Shown here: piece after piece, positions 16,947 to 26,100 of the stretch
Layout: each line of letters begins with the position of its first letter
Numbering within the stretch: position 1 is the stretch's first letter
Origin: Pseudoflavonifractor capillosus
GTDB taxonomy: Bacteria > Bacillota > Clostridia > Oscillospirales > Oscillospiraceae
DNA: 64,000 nucleotides
NCBI RefSeq assembly: GCF_016902575.1
Contig: NZ_JACSNZ010000006.1
Location: forward strand, 55,309-119,308
Direction of reading: 5' to 3'
Notes under the pieces: generated by a model
What the model was told of the DNA's origin: nothing
Database searches by the model: none
The model's input: only the letters and a program-made list of their open reading frames with translations
Position numbers and translations under genes: made by a program

Positions 16947-17834
16947 ATGTGGTTGGCCAAAAATTGGAAAGATTATGAGCTGCTGGACTGCGGCCGTGGA
17001 GAAAAGCTGGAGCGTTGGGGGAGCCATGTCCTGGTGCGTCCCGACCCTCAGGCCATTTGGAATACTCCCCGCCAGCACAAGGGCTGGAAAACCGCCCATG
17101 CCCGCTATGCCCGTTCCCACACCGGGGGCGGCCAGTGGGCCAGCAAGCAGGTGCCTGAGCGCTGGCAAATTCACTATAAAGAACTGACCCTGAATGTGGG
17201 CCTGATGAACTTCAAGCACACCGGGGTATTCCCCGAGCAGGCGGCAAACTGGGATTTTGCCCAGGATCTCATCCGCCGGGCAGGCCGTCCCATCAGCGTG
17301 CTGAACCTGTTTGCCTACACCGGCGGGGCCACTGTGGCCTGCGCCGCTGCGGGCGCCAGCGTGTGTCATGTGGATGCCGCCCGGGGCATGGTGCAGTGGG
17401 CCCGGGAGAACGCCAAGTCCTCTGGCCTGGAGGACAAGCCCATTCGCTGGATCATTGATGACTGCGCCAAGTTTGTGGAACGGGAGATCCGCCGTGGCCG
17501 CCGCTACGACGCCATCATCATGGATCCCCCCTCCTATGGCCGTGGCCCCTCCGGCGAGGTGTGGAAGCTGGAGGAAAATCTGTACCCCTTTGTGGATCTG
17601 GTGTCCGGGGTGCTCAGTGATGACCCCCTGTTTGTCATCCTCAACTCCTACACCACCGGCCTGGCCCCCTCGGTGCTGACCTATATTCTGCAAACCGTTA
17701 TTGGCGGCAAGTTTGGCGGCCATACCGTGTCCGACGAGCTGGGCCTGCCGGTGACACAGACCGGACTGGCCCTGCCCTGCGGTGCCACCGGGCGCTGGGT
17801 GGCAGCTTCCGTGGAGAACGTCCGCCATGGCTAA
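16947..17834 (+). CDS. Class I SAM-dependent methyltransferase (RlmI-like catalytic core)
   Basis: The protein has 295 residues from ATG 16947, which has GAGGAG 9 nt upstream; the GTG at 16941 is too close to that site. The SAM-binding glycine motif is LNLFAYTGGATVACAAAG near residue 117, and the base-flipping motif MDPPSYGRGP is near residue 193. This pattern is characteristic of the RlmI/RlmK-type rRNA cytosine methyltransferases (PF10672). The N-terminal PUA domain of RlmI is missing, so the exact target is uncertain. Its stop overlaps the ecfA1 start by 8 nt. Confidence 0.85.
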   Translation: MWLAKNWKDYELLDCGRGEKLERWGSHVLVRPDPQAIWNTPRQHKGWKTAHARYARSHTGGGQWASKQVPERWQIHYKELTLNVGLMNFKHTGVFPEQAANWDFAQDLIRRAGRPISVLNLFAYTGGATVACAAAGASVCHVDAARGMVQWARENAKSSGLEDKPIRWIIDDCAKFVEREIRRGRRYDAIIMDPPSYGRGPSGEVWKLEENLYPFVDLVSGVLSDDPLFVILNSYTTGLAPSVLTYILQTVIGGKFGGHTVSDELGLPVTQTGLALPCGATGRWVAASVENVRHG

Positions 17835-18675
17835 CCCCATCCTTCACGCCCAAGACCTGACCTTCCGGTATACCACCGCCGAAGGGGTGGCCCCTACGGT
17901 ACTGGATCATGTGAATTTGACCATTGAACCCGGCTCCTTCGTGGCGGTTTTGGGCCACAACGGCTCGGGCAAGTCCACCTTTGCCAAGCACCTCAACGCC
18001 ATCCTGCTCCCCTCCGGGGGGCAGGTGTATGTGGACGGCATGGACACCACCGACGAGGAACTGCTGCTGGACATTCGACGCACCGTGGGCATGGTGTTCC
18101 AGAATCCGGACAACCAGATCGTGGCCAGCGTGGTGGAGGAGGATGTGGCTTTCGCCCCGGAAAATCTGGGTGTGCCCTCGGAGGAAATTCGCCGCCGGGT
18201 GAATGAAGCGCTGGAGGCAGTGGGTATGACCGAATACGCCCGCCACGCCCCACACCTGCTCTCCGGGGGTCAAAAACAGCGGGTGGCCATTGCCGGAGTG
18301 CTGGCCATGCGCCCCCGGTGCATCGTGCTGGACGAGCCCACCGCCATGCTGGACCCGGTGGGACGGCGTGAGGTGCTGGACACCATCTGCACCCTCAACC
18401 GGGAACTGGGCATGACGGTGGTGCTCATCACCCACCACATGGACGAGGCCGCACGGGCCCAGCGTCTGGTGGTGATGGACAGCGGCCGTGTGGTCATGGA
18501 CGGCCCTCCCGGCCAGGTGTTCCAGCACGTGGAAGAGCTGCGCCGCCTGGGGCTGGAAGTGCCCGACTCGGTGGCCCTGCTCTATGAGCTGCGCCGGACA
18601 GGGCTGGATGTCCCCCTGGACGTACTCACGCCTGAGGACTGCGCCCAGGTGTTGGCCCAAATTTTACCCCGATAA
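17827..18675 (+). CDS. ecfA1: ECF transporter ATPase A1
   Basis: One of two ATPases of the energy-coupling factor module that powers vitamin and cobalt/nickel S-components. It has 282 residues, with Walker A GHNGSGKST near residue 43, signature LSGGQKQR near 147 and Walker B IVLDEPT near 165. The ATG lies inside the end of the methyltransferase gene, so translation is probably coupled. ecfA2, ecfT and truA follow. Confidence 0.95.
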   Translation: MANPILHAQDLTFRYTTAEGVAPTVLDHVNLTIEPGSFVAVLGHNGSGKSTFAKHLNAILLPSGGQVYVDGMDTTDEELLLDIRRTVGMVFQNPDNQIVASVVEEDVAFAPENLGVPSEEIRRRVNEALEAVGMTEYARHAPHLLSGGQKQRVAIAGVLAMRPRCIVLDEPTAMLDPVGRREVLDTICTLNRELGMTVVLITHHMDEAARAQRLVVMDSGRVVMDGPPGQVFQHVEELRRLGLEVPDSVALLYELRRTGLDVPLDVLTPEDCAQVLAQILPR

Positions 18676-18691
18676 GAGAGGCCCGTTATCT

Positions 18692-19555
18692 ATGACGCCT
18701 ATCATTGAAACCAAACAGCTGACTCATATATACAGCCAGGGCACCCCCTTTGAGCACGCCGCTTTGAAGGGCATTGACCTGTCGGTAGCTGAGGGAGAAT
18801 ATCTGGCCATCATCGGCCGCACAGGTTCGGGAAAATCCACCCTCATCCAGCACCTCAACGGGCTTTTGCGCCCCACCTCAGGCCAGGTGCTCTTTGACGG
18901 GGAGGACATTTGGAGCTCCAAGGAGCGCACCCGTCAGGTGCGCTTCCAGGTGGGGCTGGTGTTCCAGTACCCGGAGTACCAGCTTTTTGAGGAGACGGTG
19001 TACCAGGACATTGCCTTCGGCCCCACCAACATGGGGCTGGACAAGGACGAGGTGGACCGCCGGGTGCGCCAGGCCGCCCGCTTTGTGGGCCTGGACAGCC
19101 ATACCCTGGACAAGTCCCCCTTTGACCTGTCCGGCGGTCAAAAGCGCCGGGTGGCCATTGCGGGAGTCATTGCCATGGAGCCGAAAGTGCTCATTTTAGA
19201 CGAGCCCACTGCTGGACTTGATCCAGCGGGAGCGGCCCAGATTTTGGGCAACATCCGGGCCTATCACCGGGAGAAAAAGGCCGCCATCATTTTGGTCTCC
19301 CACTCCATGAACGAGGTGGCCCGGGAAGCCCAACGCCTGGTGGTGTTCCGGGAGGGCACCATTCCCTACTCCGGCACGCCCCAAGAGGTCTTTTCCCACG
19401 GGACTGAATTGGAGCAGATGGGCCTGGGTGTACCTGAAATGACCCGGGTGTTTGCCCGCCTGCGGGCCATGGGCTATGATGTACCTGCCTCGGTGTACAC
19501 CGTGGAGCAGGCCCGGGACGCCATTTTGCTGGCCCGAAAGGGGGCAAAGGCATGA
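18692..19555 (+). CDS. ecfA2: ECF transporter ATPase A2
   Basis: Second ATPase of the ECF module, 287 residues, pairing with EcfA1 as a heterodimer below EcfT. Walker A is GRTGSGKST near residue 40, the signature LSGGQKRR near 147, and Walker B LILDEPTAGLD. The ATG lies 16 bp after ecfA1, and its stop overlaps the ecfT start in an ATGA junction. Confidence 0.95.
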   Translation: MTPIIETKQLTHIYSQGTPFEHAALKGIDLSVAEGEYLAIIGRTGSGKSTLIQHLNGLLRPTSGQVLFDGEDIWSSKERTRQVRFQVGLVFQYPEYQLFEETVYQDIAFGPTNMGLDKDEVDRRVRQAARFVGLDSHTLDKSPFDLSGGQKRRVAIAGVIAMEPKVLILDEPTAGLDPAGAAQILGNIRAYHREKKAAIILVSHSMNEVAREAQRLVVFREGTIPYSGTPQEVFSHGTELEQMGLGVPEMTRVFARLRAMGYDVPASVYTVEQARDAILLARKGAKA

Positions 19556-20358
19556 ACTTGAAGGATATCACCCTGGGGCAATTCTTCCCCGGAAACTCCT
19601 TTCTCCACCGCCTGGACCCCCGAATGAAGCTCCTGGGGCTCATCTGCTACCTGGTGGCCCTGTTTCTGGCCAACTGGTTTGTCACCTACGCCGTGATGCT
19701 GGCTTTGCTGGTGTGTGGCTGCGCCGTGGCCCACATTCGCCCCAAAACTCTGTTGGGCGGCTTGAAACCCGTGATTTTTCTGCTGGTTTTTACCGCCGTC
19801 CTCAATATGTTCTATACCCCCGGCACGCCCTGGGTGTCTTTCTGGATCTTTACCATCACCTATGAGGGTGTGCTCCACGCCTTTTTCATGGTGGTGCGCA
19901 TTATGATGCTCATCTGCGCCACCTTCCTGCTCACCTACACCACCTCACCCCTGGCCCTTACCGACGCTTTGGAGAGCCTGCTCTCCCCCTTGAAAAAGGT
20001 GCGGGTGCCGGTCCACGAGCTGGCCATGATCATGTCCATCGCCCTGCGCTTCATCCCCACTCTCATCGAGGAGACAGACAAGATCATGTCTGCCCAGCGG
20101 GCCCGGGGCGCAGACTTCGACTCCGGCGGCCTCATCCGCAAGGCCAAGGCCCTCATCCCTCTGCTGGTGCCTCTGTTCATCTCCGCCCTGCGCCGGGCCG
20201 AGGAACTGGCCACCGCCATGGAGTGCCGCTGCTACCACGGCGGACAGGGCCGCACCCGGATGAATCAGTTGCGCCTGCGTCCCTCCGACTGGGTGTTTCT
20301 GGTGTGTATGGTGGTGCTGGCAGTGGCCATCGGCCTGCTGGCGGGGCGTGGGCTGTAA
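19552..20358 (+). CDS. ecfT: ECF transporter transmembrane protein
   Basis: Membrane scaffold that couples the two ATPases to interchangeable substrate-binding S-components. It has 268 residues with hydrophobic segments near 25-60, 68-85, 105-130 and 245-265. Two cytosolic Ala-Arg-Gly coupling motifs are expected; ARGADFDSGG is visible near residue 183. It starts inside ecfA2. No S-component gene is in the window, so substrates cannot be inferred. Confidence 0.94.
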   Translation: MNLKDITLGQFFPGNSFLHRLDPRMKLLGLICYLVALFLANWFVTYAVMLALLVCGCAVAHIRPKTLLGGLKPVIFLLVFTAVLNMFYTPGTPWVSFWIFTITYEGVLHAFFMVVRIMMLICATFLLTYTTSPLALTDALESLLSPLKKVRVPVHELAMIMSIALRFIPTLIEETDKIMSAQRARGADFDSGGLIRKAKALIPLLVPLFISALRRAEELATAMECRCYHGGQGRTRMNQLRLRPSDWVFLVCMVVLAVAIGLLAGRGL

Positions 20359-20383
20359 CCTATCCTACCTACGAGGTGTTTTC

Positions 20384-21139
20384 ATGCAAGAGCGTAACAT
20401 TGCCCTGCGTCTGAGCTATACCGGCACCGCCTACCACGGCTGGCAGGTGCAGAAAAATGCCGTCTCCGTGGCGGAGACCTTGGAAGAAGCCCTGTCCTTT
20501 GTGGTCAACCACCCGGTGAAGGTCACCGGGGCGGGACGCACCGATGCCGGGGTACACGCCCGCACCTATGTGGCCAACTTCCGCACCACCTCCGCCATCC
20601 CCCTGGAGCGGCTGCCCCTGGCGGTGAACACCCGTCTGCCCGACGATATTGTGGTGTCCAAGGCCACTCTGGTGCCCGACCACTTCAACGCCATCGGCTC
20701 CTGTCTCAAAAAGGAGTACACCTACCGCATTTACAACTCCCGCATCCGGGATCCCTTTTACGTCAACCGGGTGTGGTTCTACCCCCGCCATCTGGACGAG
20801 TCCATCATGGCGGCGGCTGCCGCCCAGTTTGTGGGCACCCATGACTTTGCAGCTGTGCGCTCGGTGGGCACCGAGACCCGCACCACCGTGCGCACCGTCC
20901 ACTACTTTGACATTGAACGTAAGGGGCAGATCATTGACTGCCGGGTATGTGCTGACGGCTTTTTGTACAATATGGTACGGGCCATGGTGGGTACTTGCAT
21001 TTACGCTGCCGAAGGAAAGCTCTCCCCTGACGATATTCCCCAGATCCTGTCCTCCCGCAACCGCACATTGGCCGGGCCAACTGCGCCCCCTGATGGGCTG
21101 TACATGACCAATCTCTGGTACGAAGAGGACGTGCTCTGA
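20384..21139 (+). CDS. truA: tRNA pseudouridine synthase A
   Basis: Makes pseudouridine at positions 38-40 of the tRNA anticodon stem. It has 251 residues from ATG 20384 with GAGGTG upstream. The catalytic Asp is in GAGRTDAGVHARTY near residue 54, and the conserved KEYTYRIYN and AFLYNMVR-type (GFLYNMVRAMVG) segments are present. It follows ecfT by 25 bp, the standard Firmicute order ecfA1-ecfA2-ecfT-truA; the usual ribosomal protein genes around this cluster are absent. Confidence 0.96.
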   Translation: MQERNIALRLSYTGTAYHGWQVQKNAVSVAETLEEALSFVVNHPVKVTGAGRTDAGVHARTYVANFRTTSAIPLERLPLAVNTRLPDDIVVSKATLVPDHFNAIGSCLKKEYTYRIYNSRIRDPFYVNRVWFYPRHLDESIMAAAAAQFVGTHDFAAVRSVGTETRTTVRTVHYFDIERKGQIIDCRVCADGFLYNMVRAMVGTCIYAAEGKLSPDDIPQILSSRNRTLAGPTAPPDGLYMTNLWYEEDVL

Positions 21140-21190
21140 CACCATTTTTCCAGCGCAGCCATGCGCTGTCCCTGTTTGAGGTGTTACATT

Positions 21191-22369
21191 ATGGAAGAAA
21201 CAAAGGTCAATCCATCCGCCCCCCAGCCCAAAAAGCCCAAATTTCTGGTGCGGGTGCTGCTCTTTTTCCTGGCCCTAGCCGTGGTATTGGGCGCTGTGGC
21301 TGTGGTGGTATTCCGGGACAGACTGTCCCTGGACAACATCAAGCGGTGGATCCACTACCGCTCCCTGGTGCTCAATGACAGCGGCCAGGCCGACTCCTTC
21401 CTCTACGGCGGCAGTCTGGAGGACACCTTTGCGGTGCTGGACGGAGATCTGCTGGTGTGCTCCACCACCTCCATCTCCCTGTTCTCTGGCAGCGGCACCC
21501 AGTACGTAGACCTGTCCGTGGACATGGAGACCCCGGTGGTCAACACCAATGGCTCTCTGGCCGTGGTGTATGATGCCGGCGGCTCCTCCCTGTATGTGCT
21601 GGGCCAGCGGGAGGTCATCTGGTCTGCCACCGACTTCGACTCCATCCTCTCTGCCCATCTCAATAAGAACGGGCAGCTCACCGTGGTCAGCCAGTCCACG
21701 GGCTACAAGGGCACCGTGTCTGTATACAGCAGCTCCTATGAAAAGCTCATGAACGTCAACCTCTCCTCTGCCTACGTCATGGATGCCGCCCTCTCCGATG
21801 ACGGCAAAACCCTGTCCATTCTCAACGTGGGACAGGTGGAGGGAGCTTTCAACTCCACCCTGTCCCTGTACTCCCTGAACACCGGGGACAGCGGCGACTT
21901 CCAACCCGACCTCACCTGTTCTCTGGGCTCCTCGGTGGTACTGGAGACCCGACACACCCAGTCCCATGTCTGGTCTATGGCAGACAACGGCCTGACCATC
22001 ACCGACCACAAGGGCAACTCCAGCTCTGTGGACTGGAAGGAGATGCACCTGAAACGGTACTCCCTGGCAGGGGATGGCTTTGCCGTGGCTCTGCTGGCCA
22101 AGTATCGGGCAGGCAGCCAAGGCCAGCTGTGGGTCATCCAGGAGGACGGCACATACCAGAGCCTGGATATCGACCAGCAGGTGCTGTCTATCTCCGCTGC
22201 CGGGCGATACATCGCCGTACTCACCGGCAATCAACTGGACATCTACACCAAGGATTTACAGCTGTACGCCTCTCTGGACAGCACCCAGGGCGCACGAAAT
22301 GTGCTGCTGCTGGAGGATGGCTCCGCCATTCTCATCTCTGCCGACAGCGCCAGCTTTTATGTGCCTTAA
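21191..22369 (+). CDS. Membrane-anchored beta-propeller-like protein (DUF5711-type)
   Basis: The protein has 392 residues. The N-terminus is basic and Pro-rich, followed by a membrane segment at about 23-43, so most of the protein is outside the cell. The rest consists of repeated short strand motifs (YVLGQREVIWSA, LWVIQEDGTYQSL, LDIYTKDLQLYASL) like WD/PQQ-type propeller blades. This matches the clostridial DUF5711 style, but I cannot confirm the family. GAGGTG precedes the ATG. It lies between truA and a CvpA-type gene and is probably co-transcribed with them. Function unknown. Confidence 0.7.
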   Translation: MEETKVNPSAPQPKKPKFLVRVLLFFLALAVVLGAVAVVVFRDRLSLDNIKRWIHYRSLVLNDSGQADSFLYGGSLEDTFAVLDGDLLVCSTTSISLFSGSGTQYVDLSVDMETPVVNTNGSLAVVYDAGGSSLYVLGQREVIWSATDFDSILSAHLNKNGQLTVVSQSTGYKGTVSVYSSSYEKLMNVNLSSAYVMDAALSDDGKTLSILNVGQVEGAFNSTLSLYSLNTGDSGDFQPDLTCSLGSSVVLETRHTQSHVWSMADNGLTITDHKGNSSSVDWKEMHLKRYSLAGDGFAVALLAKYRAGSQGQLWVIQEDGTYQSLDIDQQVLSISAAGRYIAVLTGNQLDIYTKDLQLYASLDSTQGARNVLLLEDGSAILISADSASFYVP

Positions 22370-22431
22370 TCATACGGTGCTGCTGAAATGAATGAGAATG
22401 CCCTCAGGGGCGTATAGATAAGGAGGATTCT

Positions 22432-23157
22432 ATGGCCGCATATATCTTTGACGTGGCAATCGTTGTAATTTTAGCGTTTTTTGCCTGGAGAGGAGCGAAA
22501 AATGGACTCATCCTCACTTTGTGCGGATTGCTGGGCCTTTTTGTCGCCTTCTTCGGTGCACAACTGATCTCCAGCCAGTTCCATGGGCCCGTGGCCCACA
22601 TCATCCAGCCCGCCATTTACCAGACCATCCGGGGCGCTGAGCCTGCCCAAACCCAGGAGGGCGAAAATCAGTCCCCTTCCATCTCCATTCCCGGCTCTCT
22701 GCCCCAGGAGGAGGCTCCCACCTACACCCTGGAGGAGCTGCTGGATTCCATGAAGGAAAAGGGCCTGTTTGTGGGCTTCTCTTACTTCCTGGATCAAGCC
22801 CAGGAAGAGGGCAACGTGCCCAGCGAAGGCGGTCTCACCGTGGCCAGTGCCCTGGCCAATTATCTGGCCAACCTGGTGGCGAAGGCCGGACTGTTTGCCC
22901 TGTCCTTCCTGCTGATTTTGCTGGTCTGGTTCCTGGTCAGCCACATCCTGGATCTGGCCTTCCACCTGCCCATTCTGTCTGCGGTGAACACCGTGGGCGG
23001 ACTGGCAGCGGGCCTTTTGAAGGCCGTGCTCATCGTCTTTGTCCTGGTGTGGCTGGGGCAGCTGGCCAACCTCATACCCCAGCAGCCCACCACCCCCATC
23101 CTCACCCTGTTCACCCCCAAGGGACTGGCTGCCTTCCTGGATCAGCTTCTGGTCTGA
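22432..23157 (+). CDS. CvpA family membrane protein
   Basis: The protein has 241 residues. Its N-terminal hydrophobic region (FDVAIVVILAFFAWRGAKNGLIL) and three further membrane segments at about 35-50, 150-175 and 195-215 match the CvpA/YshB family. A Glu/Ser-rich soluble loop lies between residues 65 and 130. AAGGAGG precedes the ATG. CvpA proteins are needed for colicin V export in E. coli; their role in Firmicutes is unclear. Confidence 0.8.
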   Translation: MAAYIFDVAIVVILAFFAWRGAKNGLILTLCGLLGLFVAFFGAQLISSQFHGPVAHIIQPAIYQTIRGAEPAQTQEGENQSPSISIPGSLPQEEAPTYTLEELLDSMKEKGLFVGFSYFLDQAQEEGNVPSEGGLTVASALANYLANLVAKAGLFALSFLLILLVWFLVSHILDLAFHLPILSAVNTVGGLAAGLLKAVLIVFVLVWLGQLANLIPQQPTTPILTLFTPKGLAAFLDQLLV

Positions 23158-23247
23158 TTCCAATAAGAAATTACCATTTCTTCACGGCCAGTTCACATTC
23201 TTCTGGTAGGGTACCTCAAAAAGATACCTTCCGAAAGGAGTTTAACC

Positions 23248-25788
23248 ATGCAGCCGACACTGTGTACCCGCTGCCATAAAAACGTGGCAGTGATCTTCAT
23301 TACGAAAATTGAAAACGGCGAGACCAAAAACGAAGGTCTGTGCCTGAAATGCGCCCGGGAGCTGGGCTTGAAGCCCGTGGACGACATGATGCAGAAAATG
23401 GGCATCTCCGACGAGGATCTGGACTCCATCTCCCGTGACATGATGTCCGCCTTTGGCGGGGTGGAGGGGCTGGAGAACCTGGCCGAGAACACCCCGGAGC
23501 CGCCCCAGGATGAGGAGGAGGACGAGGGACGCACCGCCACCTTCCCCTTCCTCAGCAAGCTCTTCGGCGCCCAGCCCGGCCCTGAGGGGCCTGCCCACCG
23601 GGGCGGCGGTAAGGAGGACAAAAATGCGCCTCCCAAGCCCCCCAAGCGAAAGTTTTTGGAAAACTACTGCATGTCCCTGACCCGCAAGGCCCAGGAGGGC
23701 AAGCTGGATCGGATCGTGGGCCGGGAGGACGAGATTCAGCGCACCATCCAGATTCTCAACCGCCGCCAGAAGAACAACCCCTGTCTCATCGGCGAGCCCG
23801 GCGTGGGTAAAACCGCCATTGCCGAGGGCCTGGCTCAGAAAATCCACGACCGCCAGGTGCCCTACAAGCTGCTGGACAAGGAGGTGTACCTGCTGGATCT
23901 CACCGCTCTGGTGGCAGGCACCCAGTTCCGGGGCCAGTTTGAGAGCCGCATGAAGGGCCTCATTGAGGAGATCAAGAAGCTGGGCAACATCATCCTGGTC
24001 ATCGACGAGGTGCACTCCATTGTGGGCGCCGGGGATGCAGAGGGGTCTATGAACGCCGCCAACATTCTCAAACCCGCCCTGTCCCGGGGTGAGATCCAGG
24101 TCATCGGCGCCACCACCCTCACCGAGTACCGCAAGTATATCGAGAAGGACTCGGCTCTGGAGCGTCGCTTCCAGCCTGTGATGGTGGAGGAGCCCTCCAT
24201 AGACGAGGCCACCCAGATCCTCCAGGGCATCGCCCCCTATTACGAGAGCTATCACCATGTGGTCATCACTCCCGACATCTGCCGCATGGCTGTGTCCATG
24301 AGTGAGCGGTATATCACCGATCGGTATCTGCCGGATAAGGCCATTGACCTCATTGACGAGGCCGCCTCGGAGGTAAACCTCCACAACAAGGCACTGGCCC
24401 GTATGGCAGAGATTGAAAAGGAGCTGGCTGACTACGCCAAGGAAATGGACATTGTGCTGGCCGCCACCTCCGGCTCTGACGATCCCCAGGTGCATCAGCT
24501 GCAACAGCAGGAGCAGAAGCTCCAGCGCCAGCGGGACAGCCTGGAAATGGCCATCAGCCGAGACGACAACGAGGCCCCCAACCGGGAAGACCCCGCCTTC
24601 CAGGAGCGGCAGGGGAGCCGCCGTGGACAGCTCCACGAGCTGCAACAGCAACTTGCCCAGGTCTCCCAGGAAAAGCACAGCCTCCAGGAGCAGTGCAGCC
24701 AGAAGGCCTATCAGCGACTGGCAGAGCTTAAGAGCCGTCAGGCCCAGCTGAACGGTGAGCTGGAGGAGCTGAAAGCCAAAGGCGACCCCATGCTCACCCC
24801 TGCCCATCTGGCCCAGGTGGTGGAGCTGTGGACCAAGATCCCCGCCAGCCAGATCCAGGAGCAGGAGTTCGAGCGCCTGGCCAAGCTGGAGGAGCGTCTG
24901 AAAACCCACATTGTGGGCCAGGACGAGGCAGTTTCTGCGGTGGCCCGGGCCATTCGCCGGGGCCGAGTGGGCATCTCCGCCAAGCACAAGCCCGTGTCCT
25001 TCATCTTCGTGGGCTCCACGGGCGTGGGTAAGACCGAACTGGTCAAACAGCTGGCCGCCGACCTCTTCGACTCCCCCGAGTCCCTCATCCGGCTGGATAT
25101 GTCGGAGTTTATGGAAAAGCACGCCGTGTCCCGCATCATCGGCTCTCCTCCGGGCTATGTGGGCTACGACGACGCCGGACAGCTCACGGAAAAAATTCGC
25201 CGCAAGCCCTATTCCGTCATTCTCTTTGACGAAATCGAGAAGGCCCACCCCGACGTGCTCAATGTGCTGCTGCAAATTCTGGACGACGGCCACATCTCGG
25301 ATGCCCACGGCAAGGTGGTCAACTTTGAGAACACCGTCATTGTCATGACCTCCAACGCTGGCAGCAACATCAAGGGCGGCTCCCTGGGCTTTGACCGTTC
25401 CCCCACCCAGCTGGCCAAGGAGAAGGCCATGAAGGGCCTGGAGTCCTTCCTGCGCCCGGAGTTTATCAACCGGGTAGACGAGATCATCTGCTTCAACCAG
25501 CTGACCCAGGACAACTTCAAGGAGATTGCCAAGATCATGCTGGGCGAGCTCAGCCAGGTGCTGCGCAATAAGGGCATCACCTTCTCCTATGACGAGAGTG
25601 TGCTGGACTACCTGGTGGACACCTCCTACTCCCCCCTCTACGGCGCCCGCAACCTGCGCCGCCAGATTCAGAAGGATTTGGAGGATGCCATCGCCACCCT
25701 GCTCATCGACCACTACGCCCAGCCCATTGTGGCCCTGGACGCCAAGTGCGTGGAGGGCAAGGTGGAGTTGAATCCTACGTTCCAATAA
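23248..25788 (+). CDS. ClpE-like AAA+ unfoldase with N-terminal zinc finger
   Basis: Double-ring Hsp100 ATPase that unfolds proteins for ClpP, 846 residues. It has no Clp-N repeats; instead a zinc finger with Cys6, Cys9, Cys32 and Cys35 starts the protein, as in ClpE and McsA. An acidic linker follows (about 60-130). Walker A1 is GEPGVGKT at 182, Walker A2 is GSTGVGKT at 589, and arginine and sensor motifs are intact. The SLGF tripeptide near residue 712 is the ClpP-docking loop type. A Gln-rich middle coiled coil of about 145 residues (382-530) is longer than in ClpE or ClpC. No CtsR or CIRCE box is visible; a TACCT direct repeat lies at 23216-23233. Confidence 0.9.
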   Translation: MQPTLCTRCHKNVAVIFITKIENGETKNEGLCLKCARELGLKPVDDMMQKMGISDEDLDSISRDMMSAFGGVEGLENLAENTPEPPQDEEEDEGRTATFPFLSKLFGAQPGPEGPAHRGGGKEDKNAPPKPPKRKFLENYCMSLTRKAQEGKLDRIVGREDEIQRTIQILNRRQKNNPCLIGEPGVGKTAIAEGLAQKIHDRQVPYKLLDKEVYLLDLTALVAGTQFRGQFESRMKGLIEEIKKLGNIILVIDEVHSIVGAGDAEGSMNAANILKPALSRGEIQVIGATTLTEYRKYIEKDSALERRFQPVMVEEPSIDEATQILQGIAPYYESYHHVVITPDICRMAVSMSERYITDRYLPDKAIDLIDEAASEVNLHNKALARMAEIEKELADYAKEMDIVLAATSGSDDPQVHQLQQQEQKLQRQRDSLEMAISRDDNEAPNREDPAFQERQGSRRGQLHELQQQLAQVSQEKHSLQEQCSQKAYQRLAELKSRQAQLNGELEELKAKGDPMLTPAHLAQVVELWTKIPASQIQEQEFERLAKLEERLKTHIVGQDEAVSAVARAIRRGRVGISAKHKPVSFIFVGSTGVGKTELVKQLAADLFDSPESLIRLDMSEFMEKHAVSRIIGSPPGYVGYDDAGQLTEKIRRKPYSVILFDEIEKAHPDVLNVLLQILDDGHISDAHGKVVNFENTVIVMTSNAGSNIKGGSLGFDRSPTQLAKEKAMKGLESFLRPEFINRVDEIICFNQLTQDNFKEIAKIMLGELSQVLRNKGITFSYDESVLDYLVDTSYSPLYGARNLRRQIQKDLEDAIATLLIDHYAQPIVALDAKCVEGKVELNPTFQ

Positions 25789-25793
25789 AGCAA

Positions 25794-25829
25794 AAAACTG
25801 CGTGCAGCGGAATCGCTGCACGCAGTTTT
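25794..25829 (+). terminator. Terminator after the Clp gene
   Basis: Perfect 16-bp stem with a GAAT loop, ending in TTTT. Confidence 0.85.
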
Positions 25830-25845
25830 CACCATTTGTTGGACT

Positions 25846-25989
25846 TTAATCATCGTCACTATAATCATAATTTTTTCGTTTGCAATGAGGACAAATGATA
25901 TAACCATTTGCGTTGTCATCATCTTCCCACGGGGCAGTATAATCGCCCCCCTCTAAAGACCAGCCACAATACTCGCACTCAGTCGGCAC
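25846..25989 (-). CDS. Tiny acidic zinc-ribbon protein (47 aa)
   Basis: This small gene starts at GTG 25989, with AAGGAGG 7 nt upstream, and stops at 25846. The 47-residue product has CEYC (5-8) and CPHC (33-36), so it can bind one zinc ion, and an acidic C-terminus ending DYSDDD. The coding text is AT-rich compared with its neighbours. It sits between the Clp terminator and icd, reading away from icd's end. The ribosome site, paired cysteines and lack of other explanation support a real gene; function unknown. Confidence 0.62.
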   Translation of the reverse strand: MPTECEYCGWSLEGGDYTAPWEDDDNANGYIICPHCKRKNYDYSDDD

Positions 25990-26100
25990 AATTATTCCTC
26001 CTTTTTTACCAATTCTTTGTGACGCTGGAAGATTGTCATCCTCCTTTGCGTTAACACCTTAGTGATTCAAGCTTTGCTCCGCTACGTCTGCCTCTTCACC

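Noticed and set aside
23216..23233. CtsR heat-shock operator before the Clp gene
   Set aside because: The direct repeat is TACCT-N8-TACCT, not the GGTCAAA heptad pair, and there is no CIRCE element.
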